Shown in pieces: positions 1-9,226 of a stretch of DNA of 64,000 bases (positions within the stretch are counted from its first letter, which is position 1; each line of letters begins with the position of its first letter). The DNA comes from Singulisphaera acidiphila DSM 18658. GTDB lineage: Bacteria; Planctomycetota; Planctomycetia; Isosphaerales; Isosphaeraceae. A program made the translations under genes and the position numbers. Under the pieces are notes generated by a model. The model searched no databases. It saw nothing but the letters and a program-made list of their open reading frames with translations, and was not told where the DNA came from. Location of the stretch: the NCBI RefSeq assembly GCF_000242455.2, contig NC_019892.1, positions 3,906,001-3,970,000 of the forward strand. Reading direction: 5' to 3'.

Positions 1-59
1 CAAGCGGTTGCGGCGACGACTCGATCGCCGCTCTCCAGAGATGCAGGATGGCTCGCAAC

Positions 60-287
60 TCATTTCGAATGGGCAGGAGAGGACGTTCCCCCCGGCATCG
101 AATTCGTCGCCGAGCGGGACGACTTTTTCTGGATCGATCTGATGTCCGGCCCGCTCGGTGGCATTCCCTCGGTGCCAGTCAGCTTGGTGGGATTCTTCTC
201 GACCCCCGATTGAATCCCGCCGCTGTCGCAACCGACGAGGACGCAGGTGACGATCAAAACCAAACCTCGAACCTTGTGCCATCGCAT
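60..287 (-). CDS. small lipoprotein downstream of a DUF1559 gene
   Basis: A 75-residue predicted lipoprotein. The N-terminus has a short basic stretch, a hydrophobic segment and a lipobox ending in LVGC with the acceptor Cys at residue 20; the rest is polar and low in complexity. The start at 287 was preferred to a longer frame because it begins at the signal peptide and has a GAGGGCGAG purine-rich stretch just upstream. It lies about 200 bp downstream of the DUF1559 gene on the same strand, as in two other DUF1559 + lipoprotein pairs in this window, although this one is too short to hold their beta-sandwich domain. Function unknown. Confidence 0.6.
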   Translation of the reverse strand: MRWHKVRGLVLIVTCVLVGCDSGGIQSGVEKNPTKLTGTEGMPPSGPDIRSIQKKSSRSATNSMPGGTSSPAHSK

Positions 288-488
288 AACAAACTCGCCC
301 TCGTTCCCTGTTGACGAACCCACCCGGCTCCACGAAATTCAGTCCACCCGTGATCCCTCTCAACCGAGCGGTCTCGGGTGATGGCCAAAGCCCGTCGCTT
401 CTGAGGCATCGACGCACCCGTTGCGTTTTGAATCGCTAAAGACGGGCGCGGCGCGTACTTTGTTTTCAGCGTCGAGGATCAACACGAA

Positions 489-1580
489 TCAGTAAGAATC
501 CGCGCTGATGACTTCCCCACGGTCGCGGGATCCCAGGGCCCACCACGTTTGAACGTTCACGGTGTCCTTGATGAACTTCACGGAGCCGTCGCCCATGCAG
601 ACGTTGACCCCGCCGGAGTGATTACTGGTCGGGGGTAAGCTGTCCTGGGCCGAACCCCAGTTCGGGTCGAAGCTGTTCGACGCCGTGCAGCTTAGCGTGT
701 TGGGTGTGCCAACATGGTTGTATCGGTTCGTGGCATATCGCCAAGGCCAGGCGAGGGTCCAATTAAACCCAAACAACGACGAGTACGTTGAGTTTGTCGT
801 GATGGGCAACGACTTGCACGCAGCCAGCAGTGCCTGACTTGTGGCAGGGCTGCCGACGTTGATCGTCACCGCAACGCCGGCCGGAAAAATCCCGCGCTTC
901 GCGTCGGACGAGGAGTCGGGGTGAACGACCGGGTTTCCTGCCAGCCCCACCAACCGCTCACTGAACATCGCCGTGTTGGATACGCCATCGGTGACAGACT
1001 CCGTACCAATGGCAAAAGTCCCCGCGGCGTTGCCGAGATCGCCCCAGGGATTATCGATGATCATCCCCGTGAAGGTCTTGATCGAGCCAGGACCACCCCA
1101 GTTGCCAACATAATTCAAGGTTGCCTGCGGAGTCTGGGGACGCTGCTTGGCGCTCTCGGACGGGCAGAGTAGGGAAGCGATCTGCGTGTAAAAGACCGTC
1201 GAATTGACCGTGTTTTGGCCACTTGGATCGTCCCAAGCGAACACGGTATTGAACGCGTTGTAGAGCGCGTTCTGTTCAAGGTTCGGGGCCATCATAAGGC
1301 TCCAACCATAGCTCCATTCATTGACACCGTTCCCCCGCTCGCCACGAGCCCCCGTCCCATTGGAGCCGGCAGGATACATGTCTCCCAACGGGAAGACTTG
1401 GTTCGCCGAAAGGTAATTGTGTGCGGCCAGTCCGAGTTGCTTGAGATTGTTGACGCACTGCGAACGGCGGGCAGCCTCGCGTGCCGCCTGCACGGCTGGC
1501 AATAACAGGGCAATCAAAACGGCGATAATGGCAATAACGACCAACAATTCGATCAGCGTGAAACCGCGACGAGATCTCAT
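489..1580 (-). CDS. DUF1559 pilin-like secreted protein
   Basis: A 363-residue DUF1559 protein, the expanded planctomycete family of type II/IV-pilin-like proteins. It starts with a class III prepilin signal: MRSRRG, then FTLIELLVVIAIIAVLIALL, with cleavage expected after Gly6. The AAREAARRSQCVNNLKQLGL stretch that follows the helix is typical of the family, as is the C-terminal GGVNVCMGDGSVKFI motif close to the end. The protein is expected to be anchored by its N-terminal helix with the globular part outside the cytoplasm. The molecular role of the family is unknown. It is probably transcribed towards the small lipoprotein gene ending at 60. Confidence 0.93.
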   Translation of the reverse strand: MRSRRGFTLIELLVVIAIIAVLIALLLPAVQAAREAARRSQCVNNLKQLGLAAHNYLSANQVFPLGDMYPAGSNGTGARGERGNGVNEWSYGWSLMMAPNLEQNALYNAFNTVFAWDDPSGQNTVNSTVFYTQIASLLCPSESAKQRPQTPQATLNYVGNWGGPGSIKTFTGMIIDNPWGDLGNAAGTFAIGTESVTDGVSNTAMFSERLVGLAGNPVVHPDSSSDAKRGIFPAGVAVTINVGSPATSQALLAACKSLPITTNSTYSSLFGFNWTLAWPWRYATNRYNHVGTPNTLSCTASNSFDPNWGSAQDSLPPTSNHSGGVNVCMGDGSVKFIKDTVNVQTWWALGSRDRGEVISADSY

Positions 1581-2418
1581 GAACGTCCCCCCCCTTTGTT
1601 CAGACGTGAACAGAATTTCGACATAGCCTGTTCGACGTTCGTTTCAAAGAATGTGCAACGTCAAGATTGGCTTCGAATGCTTGGCAAGTCAAGTTTATTT
1701 CAGATCTCCTATTCTTTTTGAATGAATTGACGAGTCTCAGTCCGATAAGCCATTACAAGCTCGGCTGTTGTATTCGATACTCTTGAATCCGCAACCGCCC
1801 CATTTCAATTTATCCAGATTACACAGACTGTACGGCGTCCAACTTCACATTGAAGATCGTTTCGATGAACTTCGGCGTTGTCTTTCCACTCGAACAACGC
1901 TACATAAGCAAGCGCAGGCCTTTCTGTTTGCCTCTTCCTTAAAGTCACAGCCGCAACCCCTGTCCACGCAATCACTCCAATTCGCGCAGCCGCCCCTCAT
2001 TCCGCGACCACTCGGCGCGATTGACCATCGTCCGGCCCCGCTTTCACGTCTGTCCCCGGCAAGGGCATTGTCTCAGGTGCCGCAGCCCCGAGTTTTGTTG
2101 CCCAACGGCCGCCTCCGGTGCGGATCCGTTCGTTCTGCTTCCTCTGTGTCTCACTCCCCTCGGCCGTTACGGATAACCCCACTTGGCCGAACCGCTGATG
2201 AGCCAAAAGATCACCTGCTCCCTGTCGAGGCAGGATTTGACTCGCGAGCCACGATTCGCCACTCTGGCGAAAATGGGGAGGTGATGGCAGACTGGCAAGA
2301 CGCCACGGTGCGAACGTGGCGCCCTGCCGATCGATCGCCCATTCACCCGGACGACTTGGACACGAACCGGGGCAGCCCGATCAGACCTTCTCCGAAAACC
2401 ATTTAAGGGAGCAACTCG
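1581..2418. other. 838-bp intergenic region without a recognisable gene
   Basis: The part from about 1640 to 2000 is less GC-rich than the neighbouring genes. It should hold the promoter of the minus-strand DUF1559 gene and that of the + strand cytochrome protein. A 212-codon open frame at 1768-2406 has proline/arginine-rich composition without a domain or ribosome site and was rejected. I see no RNA gene or clear repeat here. Confidence 0.5.
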
Positions 2419-5400
2419 TTGAATCATCGACTTCGTGCCATGTCCACGCTCACCGTGGGCCTGCTCCTCCTCGGCCGACTCTCAGCCCCTGGCTTATCGA
2501 TGGCCCAGGAGCCGATTCCGCACGCCCAGGATCAGCCCCCCGGCCCAGCACTCTCGCCCGCCGAGGCGATCGCGAAGATGACAGTGCCGGAGGGATTCAA
2601 GGTTGAGCTGGTCGCCAGTGAACCCGACATCGTGAACCCGGTCGCCATGACGTTCGACGAACGGGGCCGGATCTGGATCACCGAGAGCCTGGAATACCCG
2701 CGAAGCTCACCCGGAGTCGGGCGAGACCGGGTCAAAGTGATCGAGGACAAGGACGGTGACGGCAAGGCCGACTCGTTCACCCTGTTCGCGGACGGCTTGA
2801 ACATCCCGTCGGGCATCGCCGTGGGACACGGCGGCGTCTGGGTGGCCAACTCCCCCGACATCCTCTTCCTGAAGGACACCGACGGCGACGGCAAGGCCGA
2901 CACCCGCGAGGTCGTCGTCACCGGATTCGGACGCGACGACACCCACGAGCTGCCGAACTCCTTGACCTGGGGCCCCGACGGCTGGCTCTACGGCTGGAAC
3001 GGCGTCTTCAACCAGAGCCACATCAAGCATCGCGGCAAAGAATTCAAGTTCACGTGCGCAATCTTCCGGATCCATCCCAAGACGCGCGACTTCGAGGTCT
3101 TCTGCGAAGGGACGAGCAACCCCTGGGGGATCGCCTGGAACCTCGAGGGAAGCGCATTCGCCAGCGCCTGCGTCATCGACCACCTCTGGCACCTGACCGA
3201 GACCGGCTACTACCACCGCCAAGGGGGAGAGTATCCCCCCTTCACTTGGAAGCTCGGCTCGATTGTCGACTACAAACATCAAAAAGCCGCCTATTGCGGG
3301 ATCCATTTCTTCGACAGCGACGCCTACCCCGCCCAATTCCGCGAGCGGCTCTACATGGGCAACATTCATGCGAACGGCATCAATGTCGATACCCTGAAAC
3401 GTCACGGAGCGACCTACCGAGCGAAGCCTGCCCCCGACTTCCTCTCGGCCAACGACGCCTGGTTCATGCCCGTCTCGCAAAAGACCGGCCCCGACGGCTG
3501 CCTCTACATCCTCGACTGGTATGATCGCTACCACTGTTACCAGGACGCCCGCCGCGATCCCGAGGGGATCGATCGCCTCAAGGGGCGGCTCTACCGCGTC
3601 CGTTACGAAAATCATCCGCGTGCTCCCCGGTTCGACCTGGCACAAGAGACCGACGACCAGTTGATCGAGCGGCTGAAGAGCCCGAACGTCTACTACCGCG
3701 ACATCGCGCAACGCCTGCTGATCGAGCGGGCCCATCCGGCGGCTCAACCCGCGTTGCAAGCGCTCGTTCTCGACGAAAAGACGCCTCGAAAAACGCAGAT
3801 GCACGCACTCTGGTCGTTGGTCGGCACCGGCGCACTCGAGCCCGGCTTCCACCGGCAAGTGCTCGAGCTCCCCGACGCCGGCCTCCGTGCCTGGGGCGTT
3901 CGCGCGGCCGGTAACTTCCGACAAGTCGATGCCACGATCCGGGAGAAAGTCGTCTCACTGGCCGCCGACCCTGATCGTGACGTGCAACTCCAAGTCGCGA
4001 TCGCCGCGCGAAAGCTCGCTGGTGTGGATCCAATGCCCATCCTCCTCGAAGTGCTTTCGCAATGTGGTGATGACGTGCTCATCCCGCATATCGTCTGGCA
4101 AAACCTCCATCCGCTCCTGGAAGAGCAGGGGGACGCGTTCGTCGAACAGGTCCGAAAAATCGAACTCAAGCGCTCGCCGAACCTGATCGGCCTGATGCCC
4201 CGAGTCATCGACCGGATTCTCGGGCGCCGGAACCACGACGCGGGTCCGATCGTCGGCCTGCTCGCGATGTTGACGGCCGGACGAAACGCCGACCACGACG
4301 CGGCGGGCAAAGGACTGGCCGCCCTCGCCACCCGGATTCAGGACGGCGAGATCGCCGGTGCTCGGCTTCAGTCGCTGAAAGAGGGACTGGGGCCAATCCT
4401 CCAAGCCAGCCAGGCGGACCAACCCGATTCCCCGCTCGCTCTGGACGCCGCGCTGTTGGCCGCCTCCTGGAAGGATCCGGAGGGACTCAAAACGGCGCGA
4501 CGGGGATTCGCCTCGGCACAGCAGTCGGAAGCGCGACGGCTCCAGGCCCTTACCGCCCTGATTGTCGCGCGCGACGCCTCGGTGCTCGACGCGGTGTCCA
4601 AGACGCTCGCCGACCCCGGAAATACGTCGAGCGATTTCCGAGGCCGGATCCTCGCGACGTTGGGTCGGGTGGACGATCCGCAAGTCGCCTCGATCGTGCT
4701 GGCCGCGTACCCGAAAATGGAGCCTGAGCTCCAACCCAAAGCCGTCGAGCTTCTGACCCAGCGCACTTCCTGGAGCAAGCCCCTCGTCAAGGCGATCGCC
4801 GACAAGACCATTCCACCCTCGGTCTTGAACGTCAACCAGATCCGCCGACTCTCCAAGAGCAACGACCAGGAGCTGACCCAACTCGTCAAAACCCACTGGG
4901 GGAACGTCCGCGAACAGCGAAACCCAGGACGTGAGCAGGTGATCGCGGAAACGCGCAACCTCCTCAGGAATAACCCGGGCGACCCGTTCGCCGGCCAGCA
5001 GGTCTTCAAGAAGCTCTGCGCCCAGTGCCACAAGATTTACGGCGAAGGGCAGGAGGTCGGCCCCGACATCACAGGCATTGGCCGCTCGGATTTCGAACAG
5101 CTGCTCTCGAACGTCCTCGACCCCAGCCTCGTGATCGGCCCCGCCTACCAGGCGACCTTGGTCGCCACCACCGACGGCCGCGTGCTCACCGGCCTGGTTG
5201 TCGAGGACAACCCGCAACGGATCATCCTCAAAATCCAAGGCGGGAAGCAGGAAACGATCTCACGTGAGGAGGTCGAAGAAAAGAAGGTCAGCGAGCTCTC
5301 CCTCATGCCCGAGGACATCGAGAAGCAACTGACCACTCAAGAACTCGCCGACCTGTTCTCGTTTCTCTCGCTCGACAAACCGCCGGCCGACTCGACCGCC

Positions 5401-5463
5401 AAGCGGCTCCCCGGCGCTCCGGCCAACCGCTTGCGCCCCGGCCAGGGACAAACCGGCCAGTAA
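2419..5463 (+). CDS. PVC-type heme-binding dehydrogenase-like protein (propeller, HEAT repeats, cytochrome c)
   Basis: A 1014-residue exported protein with a planctomycete-type architecture. A signal peptide covers about residues 1-29. A beta-propeller of the membrane-bound dehydrogenase/GSDH-like type spans roughly 45-400, starting at PEGFKVELVASEPDIVNPVA. HEAT-like helical repeats fill about 415-830. A C-terminal cytochrome c domain carries the heme motif CAQCH with cysteines at 867 and 870, followed by the VGPDITGIGR and LDPS stretches seen in these domains. The start is TTG at 2419, supported by AAGGGAG about 8 bases upstream; ATG at residue 8 is the alternative. The family is thought to oxidise extracellular substrates, perhaps sugars, passing electrons to the heme. 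The substrate cannot be read from the sequence. Confidence 0.93.
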   Translation: MNHRLRAMSTLTVGLLLLGRLSAPGLSMAQEPIPHAQDQPPGPALSPAEAIAKMTVPEGFKVELVASEPDIVNPVAMTFDERGRIWITESLEYPRSSPGVGRDRVKVIEDKDGDGKADSFTLFADGLNIPSGIAVGHGGVWVANSPDILFLKDTDGDGKADTREVVVTGFGRDDTHELPNSLTWGPDGWLYGWNGVFNQSHIKHRGKEFKFTCAIFRIHPKTRDFEVFCEGTSNPWGIAWNLEGSAFASACVIDHLWHLTETGYYHRQGGEYPPFTWKLGSIVDYKHQKAAYCGIHFFDSDAYPAQFRERLYMGNIHANGINVDTLKRHGATYRAKPAPDFLSANDAWFMPVSQKTGPDGCLYILDWYDRYHCYQDARRDPEGIDRLKGRLYRVRYENHPRAPRFDLAQETDDQLIERLKSPNVYYRDIAQRLLIERAHPAAQPALQALVLDEKTPRKTQMHALWSLVGTGALEPGFHRQVLELPDAGLRAWGVRAAGNFRQVDATIREKVVSLAADPDRDVQLQVAIAARKLAGVDPMPILLEVLSQCGDDVLIPHIVWQNLHPLLEEQGDAFVEQVRKIELKRSPNLIGLMPRVIDRILGRRNHDAGPIVGLLAMLTAGRNADHDAAGKGLAALATRIQDGEIAGARLQSLKEGLGPILQASQADQPDSPLALDAALLAASWKDPEGLKTARRGFASAQQSEARRLQALTALIVARDASVLDAVSKTLADPGNTSSDFRGRILATLGRVDDPQVASIVLAAYPKMEPELQPKAVELLTQRTSWSKPLVKAIADKTIPPSVLNVNQIRRLSKSNDQELTQLVKTHWGNVREQRNPGREQVIAETRNLLRNNPGDPFAGQQVFKKLCAQCHKIYGEGQEVGPDITGIGRSDFEQLLSNVLDPSLVIGPAYQATLVATTDGRVLTGLVVEDNPQRIILKIQGGKQETISREEVEEKKVSELSLMPEDIEKQLTTQELADLFSFLSLDKPPADSTAKRLPGAPANRLRPGQGQTGQ

Positions 5464-5507
5464 GTTGGTCGTGCATTCGTTTATCGCCTCTCCCGACCGG
5501 TGACCAA

Positions 5508-5551
5508 GGGATCGACGCAGACGTTTTTTTGAGCCGTTCTGCGTCGATCCC
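5508..5551 (+). terminator. long perfect inverted repeat, probable terminator
   Basis: Fourteen-base arms (5508-5521 and 5538-5551, GGGATCGACGCAGA and its complement) flank a 16-base loop containing a run of seven T. It lies 45 bp after the cytochrome gene stop. The T-run is in the loop rather than after the stem, so it could instead be the end of a decayed insertion element, given the transposase remnant just downstream. Confidence 0.5.
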
Positions 5552-5589
5552 CACGGTCGATAGGCCCTGACGCACCTGCCCTTCACACG

Positions 5590-5745
5590 TCCCAGCCTGG
5601 CAAGAACCGATTCGCCCCGTCGTACCAGCAAGTTCTCAATCGGGCTGAGTTCCGGTCGGTACGGCGGAAGCCGGGCCGGAAAAAATCGGCCGAACTCAAA
5701 CATCTCATTGACGTCCGCTCGCAACAAAGATACGATCGCACCACT
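5590..5745 (-). pseudogene. IS630-family transposase remnant
   Basis: On the minus strand, the frame covering 5626-5670 encodes LPPYRPELSPIENLL. This closely matches the conserved C-terminal DDE_3 motif of IS630/Tc1-mariner-like transposases (LPPYSPxLNPIE), in which the Glu is the last catalytic acidic residue. Sequence before it (FGRFFPAR) fits the beta strand expected there. The upstream catalytic domain is absent and similarity fades after about 20 residues, so this is a fragment of a dead copy. It lies between the cytochrome protein and the second DUF1559 gene. Confidence 0.7.
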
Positions 5746-5838
5746 GCTATTGAGACAGAGTCTCAGTAGCAACAATGTCTGGTCCTGTCACGGCCTGGTC
5801 CCGCCGTGATGGCCGATCCCACCAGTCAAAGCCCTTCC

Positions 5839-6783
5839 ATGAAACGCCGCAACGCCCGTCCCGCCTTTACGTTGATCGAGTTGTTGGTTGTGATCGCGAT
5901 CATTGCCGTATTGGTTTCGCTGCTCCTCCCAGCCGTCCAGGCAGCGCGCGAGGCCGCCCGCCGCTCGCAGTGCGTCAACAATCTCAAGCAGATCGGGTTG
6001 GCACTCCACGGCTACCTCGATACCAACGGCACGTTTTGCCTCGGACAGTTCGTGACAACCACTCCTCGTGGACAGGTCAACATCTCGAGCTGGACCCTGG
6101 GACTCGCCCCTTACCTGGAGCAGAAGGCCCTTTTCGACAGTTGGAACTTCGGATTCAACTTCGCCGAACCGAAGAACACGACAGGGTCACAGATTGCCGT
6201 CGGGGTCTACCACTGCCCGTCCTCGCCCTCACCCGCCGTTGCCGACTTCACGGCGACGTACGACATGGCTGGAGTGACAACCGGGAGTAAGTTTCGATCC
6301 GCTTCGGTCGACTACGCCGCGAGCGCCAACAGCACCATCATCCTGGATTCCGCCGGGGCGGCCGCACACGGCGTGATTTCCTACACAGTGGGCGGGAATC
6401 CGGCCACCTTCGCCGCCGTGACGGATGGCCTCTCCAACACAATCTCATTTCTGGAAATGGCAGGCGGACCGACTCTCTACGGCCCGAAGCGAACACCGAT
6501 CAACATCGCCGGACTCCCTTGGACGGCAATGGGACATGTGGGGGGGATCAATCGAATCTCGCTTCGAGGCTGGAGCTATGACGGGCTCGTCCAATACGGC
6601 GGGAACTGCGTGGTCAACTGCAACAACGGCGGAGGCAGCCTGTACGGCTTCCATCCCGGTGGAGCCAACGTCGCCCTGTGCGACGGAAGCGTCCGGTTCC
6701 TCAAGCAGACCATCGCCGCAACGACGATGCACAAGTTGGTCTCTCGCGCCCAGGGCGAGATCCTGAGTGCCGACGACCTATAA
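5839..6783 (+). CDS. DUF1559 pilin-like secreted protein
   Basis: A 314-residue DUF1559 protein. The prepilin signal is MKRRNARPA followed by FTLIELLVVIAIIAVLVSLL, then the family stretch AAREAARRSQCVNNLKQIGL; ALCDGSVRFLKQ lies near the C-terminus. The ATG at 5839 was chosen because it puts the basic prepilin leader at the N-terminus; an in-frame ATG at 5806 would add 11 residues. It is followed 105 bp later by a lipoprotein with a carboxypeptidase-regulatory-like domain, the second such pair in the window. The expected location is outside the cytoplasm; the role is unknown. Confidence 0.93.
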   Translation: MKRRNARPAFTLIELLVVIAIIAVLVSLLLPAVQAAREAARRSQCVNNLKQIGLALHGYLDTNGTFCLGQFVTTTPRGQVNISSWTLGLAPYLEQKALFDSWNFGFNFAEPKNTTGSQIAVGVYHCPSSPSPAVADFTATYDMAGVTTGSKFRSASVDYAASANSTIILDSAGAAAHGVISYTVGGNPATFAAVTDGLSNTISFLEMAGGPTLYGPKRTPINIAGLPWTAMGHVGGINRISLRGWSYDGLVQYGGNCVVNCNNGGGSLYGFHPGGANVALCDGSVRFLKQTIAATTMHKLVSRAQGEILSADDL

Positions 6784-6888
6784 ACCGGGCAAGGCATTCC
6801 AACGGTCGCACCACCCCTGGATTCGAGGACGCTCGACGTGTTTCTTCCCGGCAGAAATCCAACGACAGTCATCGCCCGATGGAATGCA

Positions 6889-7338
6889 ATGCTCCGGCCA
6901 ATCGCCTTTCTCGTCTTGGTTTCCGGTTGCGGTGATGGGGTCGATGACGGACTCGAAAAGTATCCTGTCCGAGGCCAGGTCCTCGTCAACGACCGACCGG
7001 CGGAACTGATGGCCGTTACCTTCCACAATACCGACCCCGCAGCGCCCGGCAACGCCGCACGGCCGGTGGCGGTGACCGACCCGGACGGAAAGTTTTCCCT
7101 CTCGACCAATGCAGACAAGGATGGCGCCATCCCCGGCGAGTACATCGTTACCTTCTTCTGGGCTTCCGAGAACGGACCATCAGCCTATGATCGCCTCGGA
7201 GGACGATTCAACAATCCCGCCAAGTCCGAGTTCCGGCTCCGTGTCGAGAAGAAGGAGAATCATCTCGAGCCGCTCAACCTCGAGATCGAGGCCAAAAACC
7301 TGAAGCCGCCCCGACGCCAATCAAGTCTCCGGCAATAG
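6889..7338 (+). CDS. lipoprotein with carboxypeptidase regulatory-like domain
   Basis: A 149-residue lipoprotein. The signal MLRPIAFLVLVSGC gives a lipobox with Cys14. The body contains YPVRGQVLVNDRPAELMAVT, then TDPDGKFSLST and the turn GAIPGEYIVTFFW. This is the pattern of the Ig-like carboxypeptidase-regulatory fold common in planctomycete lipoproteins next to DUF1559 genes. The start was placed at the signal peptide, 17 codons inside the longest frame. The protein probably sits on the periplasmic face of a membrane. A homologous gene with the same partner lies at 37176-37673. No enzymatic motif is visible. Confidence 0.85.
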   Translation: MLRPIAFLVLVSGCGDGVDDGLEKYPVRGQVLVNDRPAELMAVTFHNTDPAAPGNAARPVAVTDPDGKFSLSTNADKDGAIPGEYIVTFFWASENGPSAYDRLGGRFNNPAKSEFRLRVEKKENHLEPLNLEIEAKNLKPPRRQSSLRQ

Positions 7339-7459
7339 CACTGAGATTTGATGTGAGCCCACCAACTTCTCGAACGATTTGATCCAAACGATCCCACAGA
7401 CACTCGTCGGCTTCATTCCATCCTGCGGATCGTGAGCCTTACGGAAGGTTGCTCATCCC

Positions 7460-8698
7460 ATGCGGTTCCTGAAATGGCGGCGTCTGACCAACCGGTTGCA
7501 CCTCATTTTGGGGCTGATCGCCTCAACACCACTGATACTGCTGGGCCTGACAGGAGCGATCCTCGTCTTTGAGCCAGAGTTGGAACGCGGGCTCGCGCCC
7601 CAGCTTTGGCGGGTCGAGCCAGCCTCGGCCCGCAGGTCCTACCAAGAGCTGCTTAATTCAATAAAATCCGCATATCCCAACTACAAGATAGTAAGCCTAC
7701 TGTTGCCGCTTCGTCCCGAGATCGCCTGCGTCTTCTACGCCAAGCAGACCGCTTCGGACCCTCCGCTCCCGCTCGCCATCCACGTCGACCCGTTCACTGG
7801 GCAGATCCTCGGTTCGCGGACGGCCTTGGAGTCACCGATCGGGTTCATCCGAATCCTGCACACGAACTTCCTGCTCACTTGGGGCGGGTATATCGGCGGC
7901 ACGGCCTCAGCGATCCTGCTCGTCCTCCTCGGGAGCGGCCTCGTGCTTTGGTGGCCGACCGGCAAGGACAAGACGGCCGGCTTGCGGGTCCGACTCGGTC
8001 GCCACTGGCGTACGACCAACTACGACGTCCATCGGGCGTTCGGCTTCTACGTCGCGCCGGTCTTGTTCCTGATCGCATTGACCGGATGCGTTTTCACGTT
8101 CCACACCGTGCTCCACCCTTTGATCCACGCGCTGACCTTCACCACGCCCTACCCAAGAACAGCGACGGCCAAGCCATTGCCCGGTGTGGTGGCGATGAAT
8201 CTCGACGAACTCATCACCCGATCGGGCGAGGTCATGCCGGGCACCTTGCCGACAGTCATCGCTTTCCCAAGCAAACCAGGCGATCCGATCCGCATCAATC
8301 GGCGCCGGCCAACTGGCGAACCTCGAGACACCGGTCGTTCGTCGGTCTTACTCCACCCGCAAACCGGCGAATTCTTGCTGGAGCACAGCTACCGGACCCG
8401 GACGTTCGGAGACGACGTGATCTCCTGGAATCGCCACATGCACGTTGGAGCTTGGGGACTCTATTTCGGCCAAATCCCCGGCCTCCTGACCAAGGTGGTG
8501 TGGCTGATTGTCAGCCTCAGTCCTCCCGCCCTCGCCGTGAGCGGACTCCTGATCTGGTGGAAACCCAAGCTCCGCAAGAAAGGGGGAACGCAACCGGGGC
8601 ACCCCCAAGAAACCATACAACAGAACGCCACGCTAACCACAGCATTTCCCCAACAAACTATTCTTCGATACGAAAGACAGCAGGACCGTGAGCCTTGA
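7460..8698 (+). CDS. PepSY-associated TM domain protein
   Basis: A 412-residue membrane protein of the PepSY_TM type. The first transmembrane helix follows the typical RRLTNRLHLILGLIAS start, with His14 near the helix. Further helices lie at roughly 142-168, near 187-208 (after YDVHRAFGFYVAP) and at about 345-368, ending in SGLLIWWKPK. The region between helices 1 and 2 holds a PepSY-like domain (HVDPFTGQILG). Family members are found beside siderophore receptors or ferric reductases and several conserved His suggest heme or metal contact, but no such partner is nearby. It appears monocistronic, about 120 bp after the lipoprotein gene. Confidence 0.88.
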   Translation: MRFLKWRRLTNRLHLILGLIASTPLILLGLTGAILVFEPELERGLAPQLWRVEPASARRSYQELLNSIKSAYPNYKIVSLLLPLRPEIACVFYAKQTASDPPLPLAIHVDPFTGQILGSRTALESPIGFIRILHTNFLLTWGGYIGGTASAILLVLLGSGLVLWWPTGKDKTAGLRVRLGRHWRTTNYDVHRAFGFYVAPVLFLIALTGCVFTFHTVLHPLIHALTFTTPYPRTATAKPLPGVVAMNLDELITRSGEVMPGTLPTVIAFPSKPGDPIRINRRRPTGEPRDTGRSSVLLHPQTGEFLLEHSYRTRTFGDDVISWNRHMHVGAWGLYFGQIPGLLTKVVWLIVSLSPPALAVSGLLIWWKPKLRKKGGTQPGHPQETIQQNATLTTAFPQQTILRYERQQDREP

Positions 8699-9226
8699 AG
8701 GCAGCGTCCCGAGGTGATTCGCCTCACATCGACGACTGAATCCGCAATTCACACACTAACTCATTGATAAAACTCTTCACGGCTGCCAGCAGCGCAACGC
8801 CAGGCAGATAGCCCAACCATTCCATCGCATTCTCACACAGCCCCAACAGATCCGCGCGATCCAATCGGATTCGGGGAATATTTCGTCGGTCCTGGACAAT
8901 TATTATCCAGACGACGTTTCCATCTCAGCCCCCCACTCGCGATTAACTTTTTTACTCCACAGGGTTGCGTTCGGGACGAACGCATGGCTCGCGAATTGCA
9001 TAACGCAACGAAAGTCGAGCCTCGATGATCGCCGGAAAACAAGAACACAGCCATTAGCCGACGAGAACGAATTCCACAGCATGTACAACCATCAGTATCC
9101 ACCGACCACTCCCCAGCGTGAGCTGGTTTACCCTCGAAATGGCACCCGGCCACCCCGATGGCCAACCGAACTTCGGTTGCTCGACAGATCGACGTTACGC
9201 GACCGCACGGACGATGGGGCATTCTG
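8699..9226. other. 528-bp intergenic region, nothing recognised
   Basis: Open frames on both strands here are short, rich in Arg/Ser/Cys and lack domain similarity. I see no convincing terminator after the PepSY gene and no tRNA-like fold. The 3' part precedes the HNH-like gene and may contain its promoter. Confidence 0.4.

Noticed and set aside
1768..2406. 212-codon + strand open frame in the gap before the cytochrome gene
   Set aside because: Pro/Arg/Ser-rich composition, no domain, no Shine-Dalgarno, and lower GC than the neighbouring genes. It ends just before the TTG start of the real gene.
2707..3924. 405-codon minus-strand frame
   Set aside because: Antisense to the cytochrome protein; it is Gly/Val/Glu-rich without a domain and follows from codon bias of the + strand gene.
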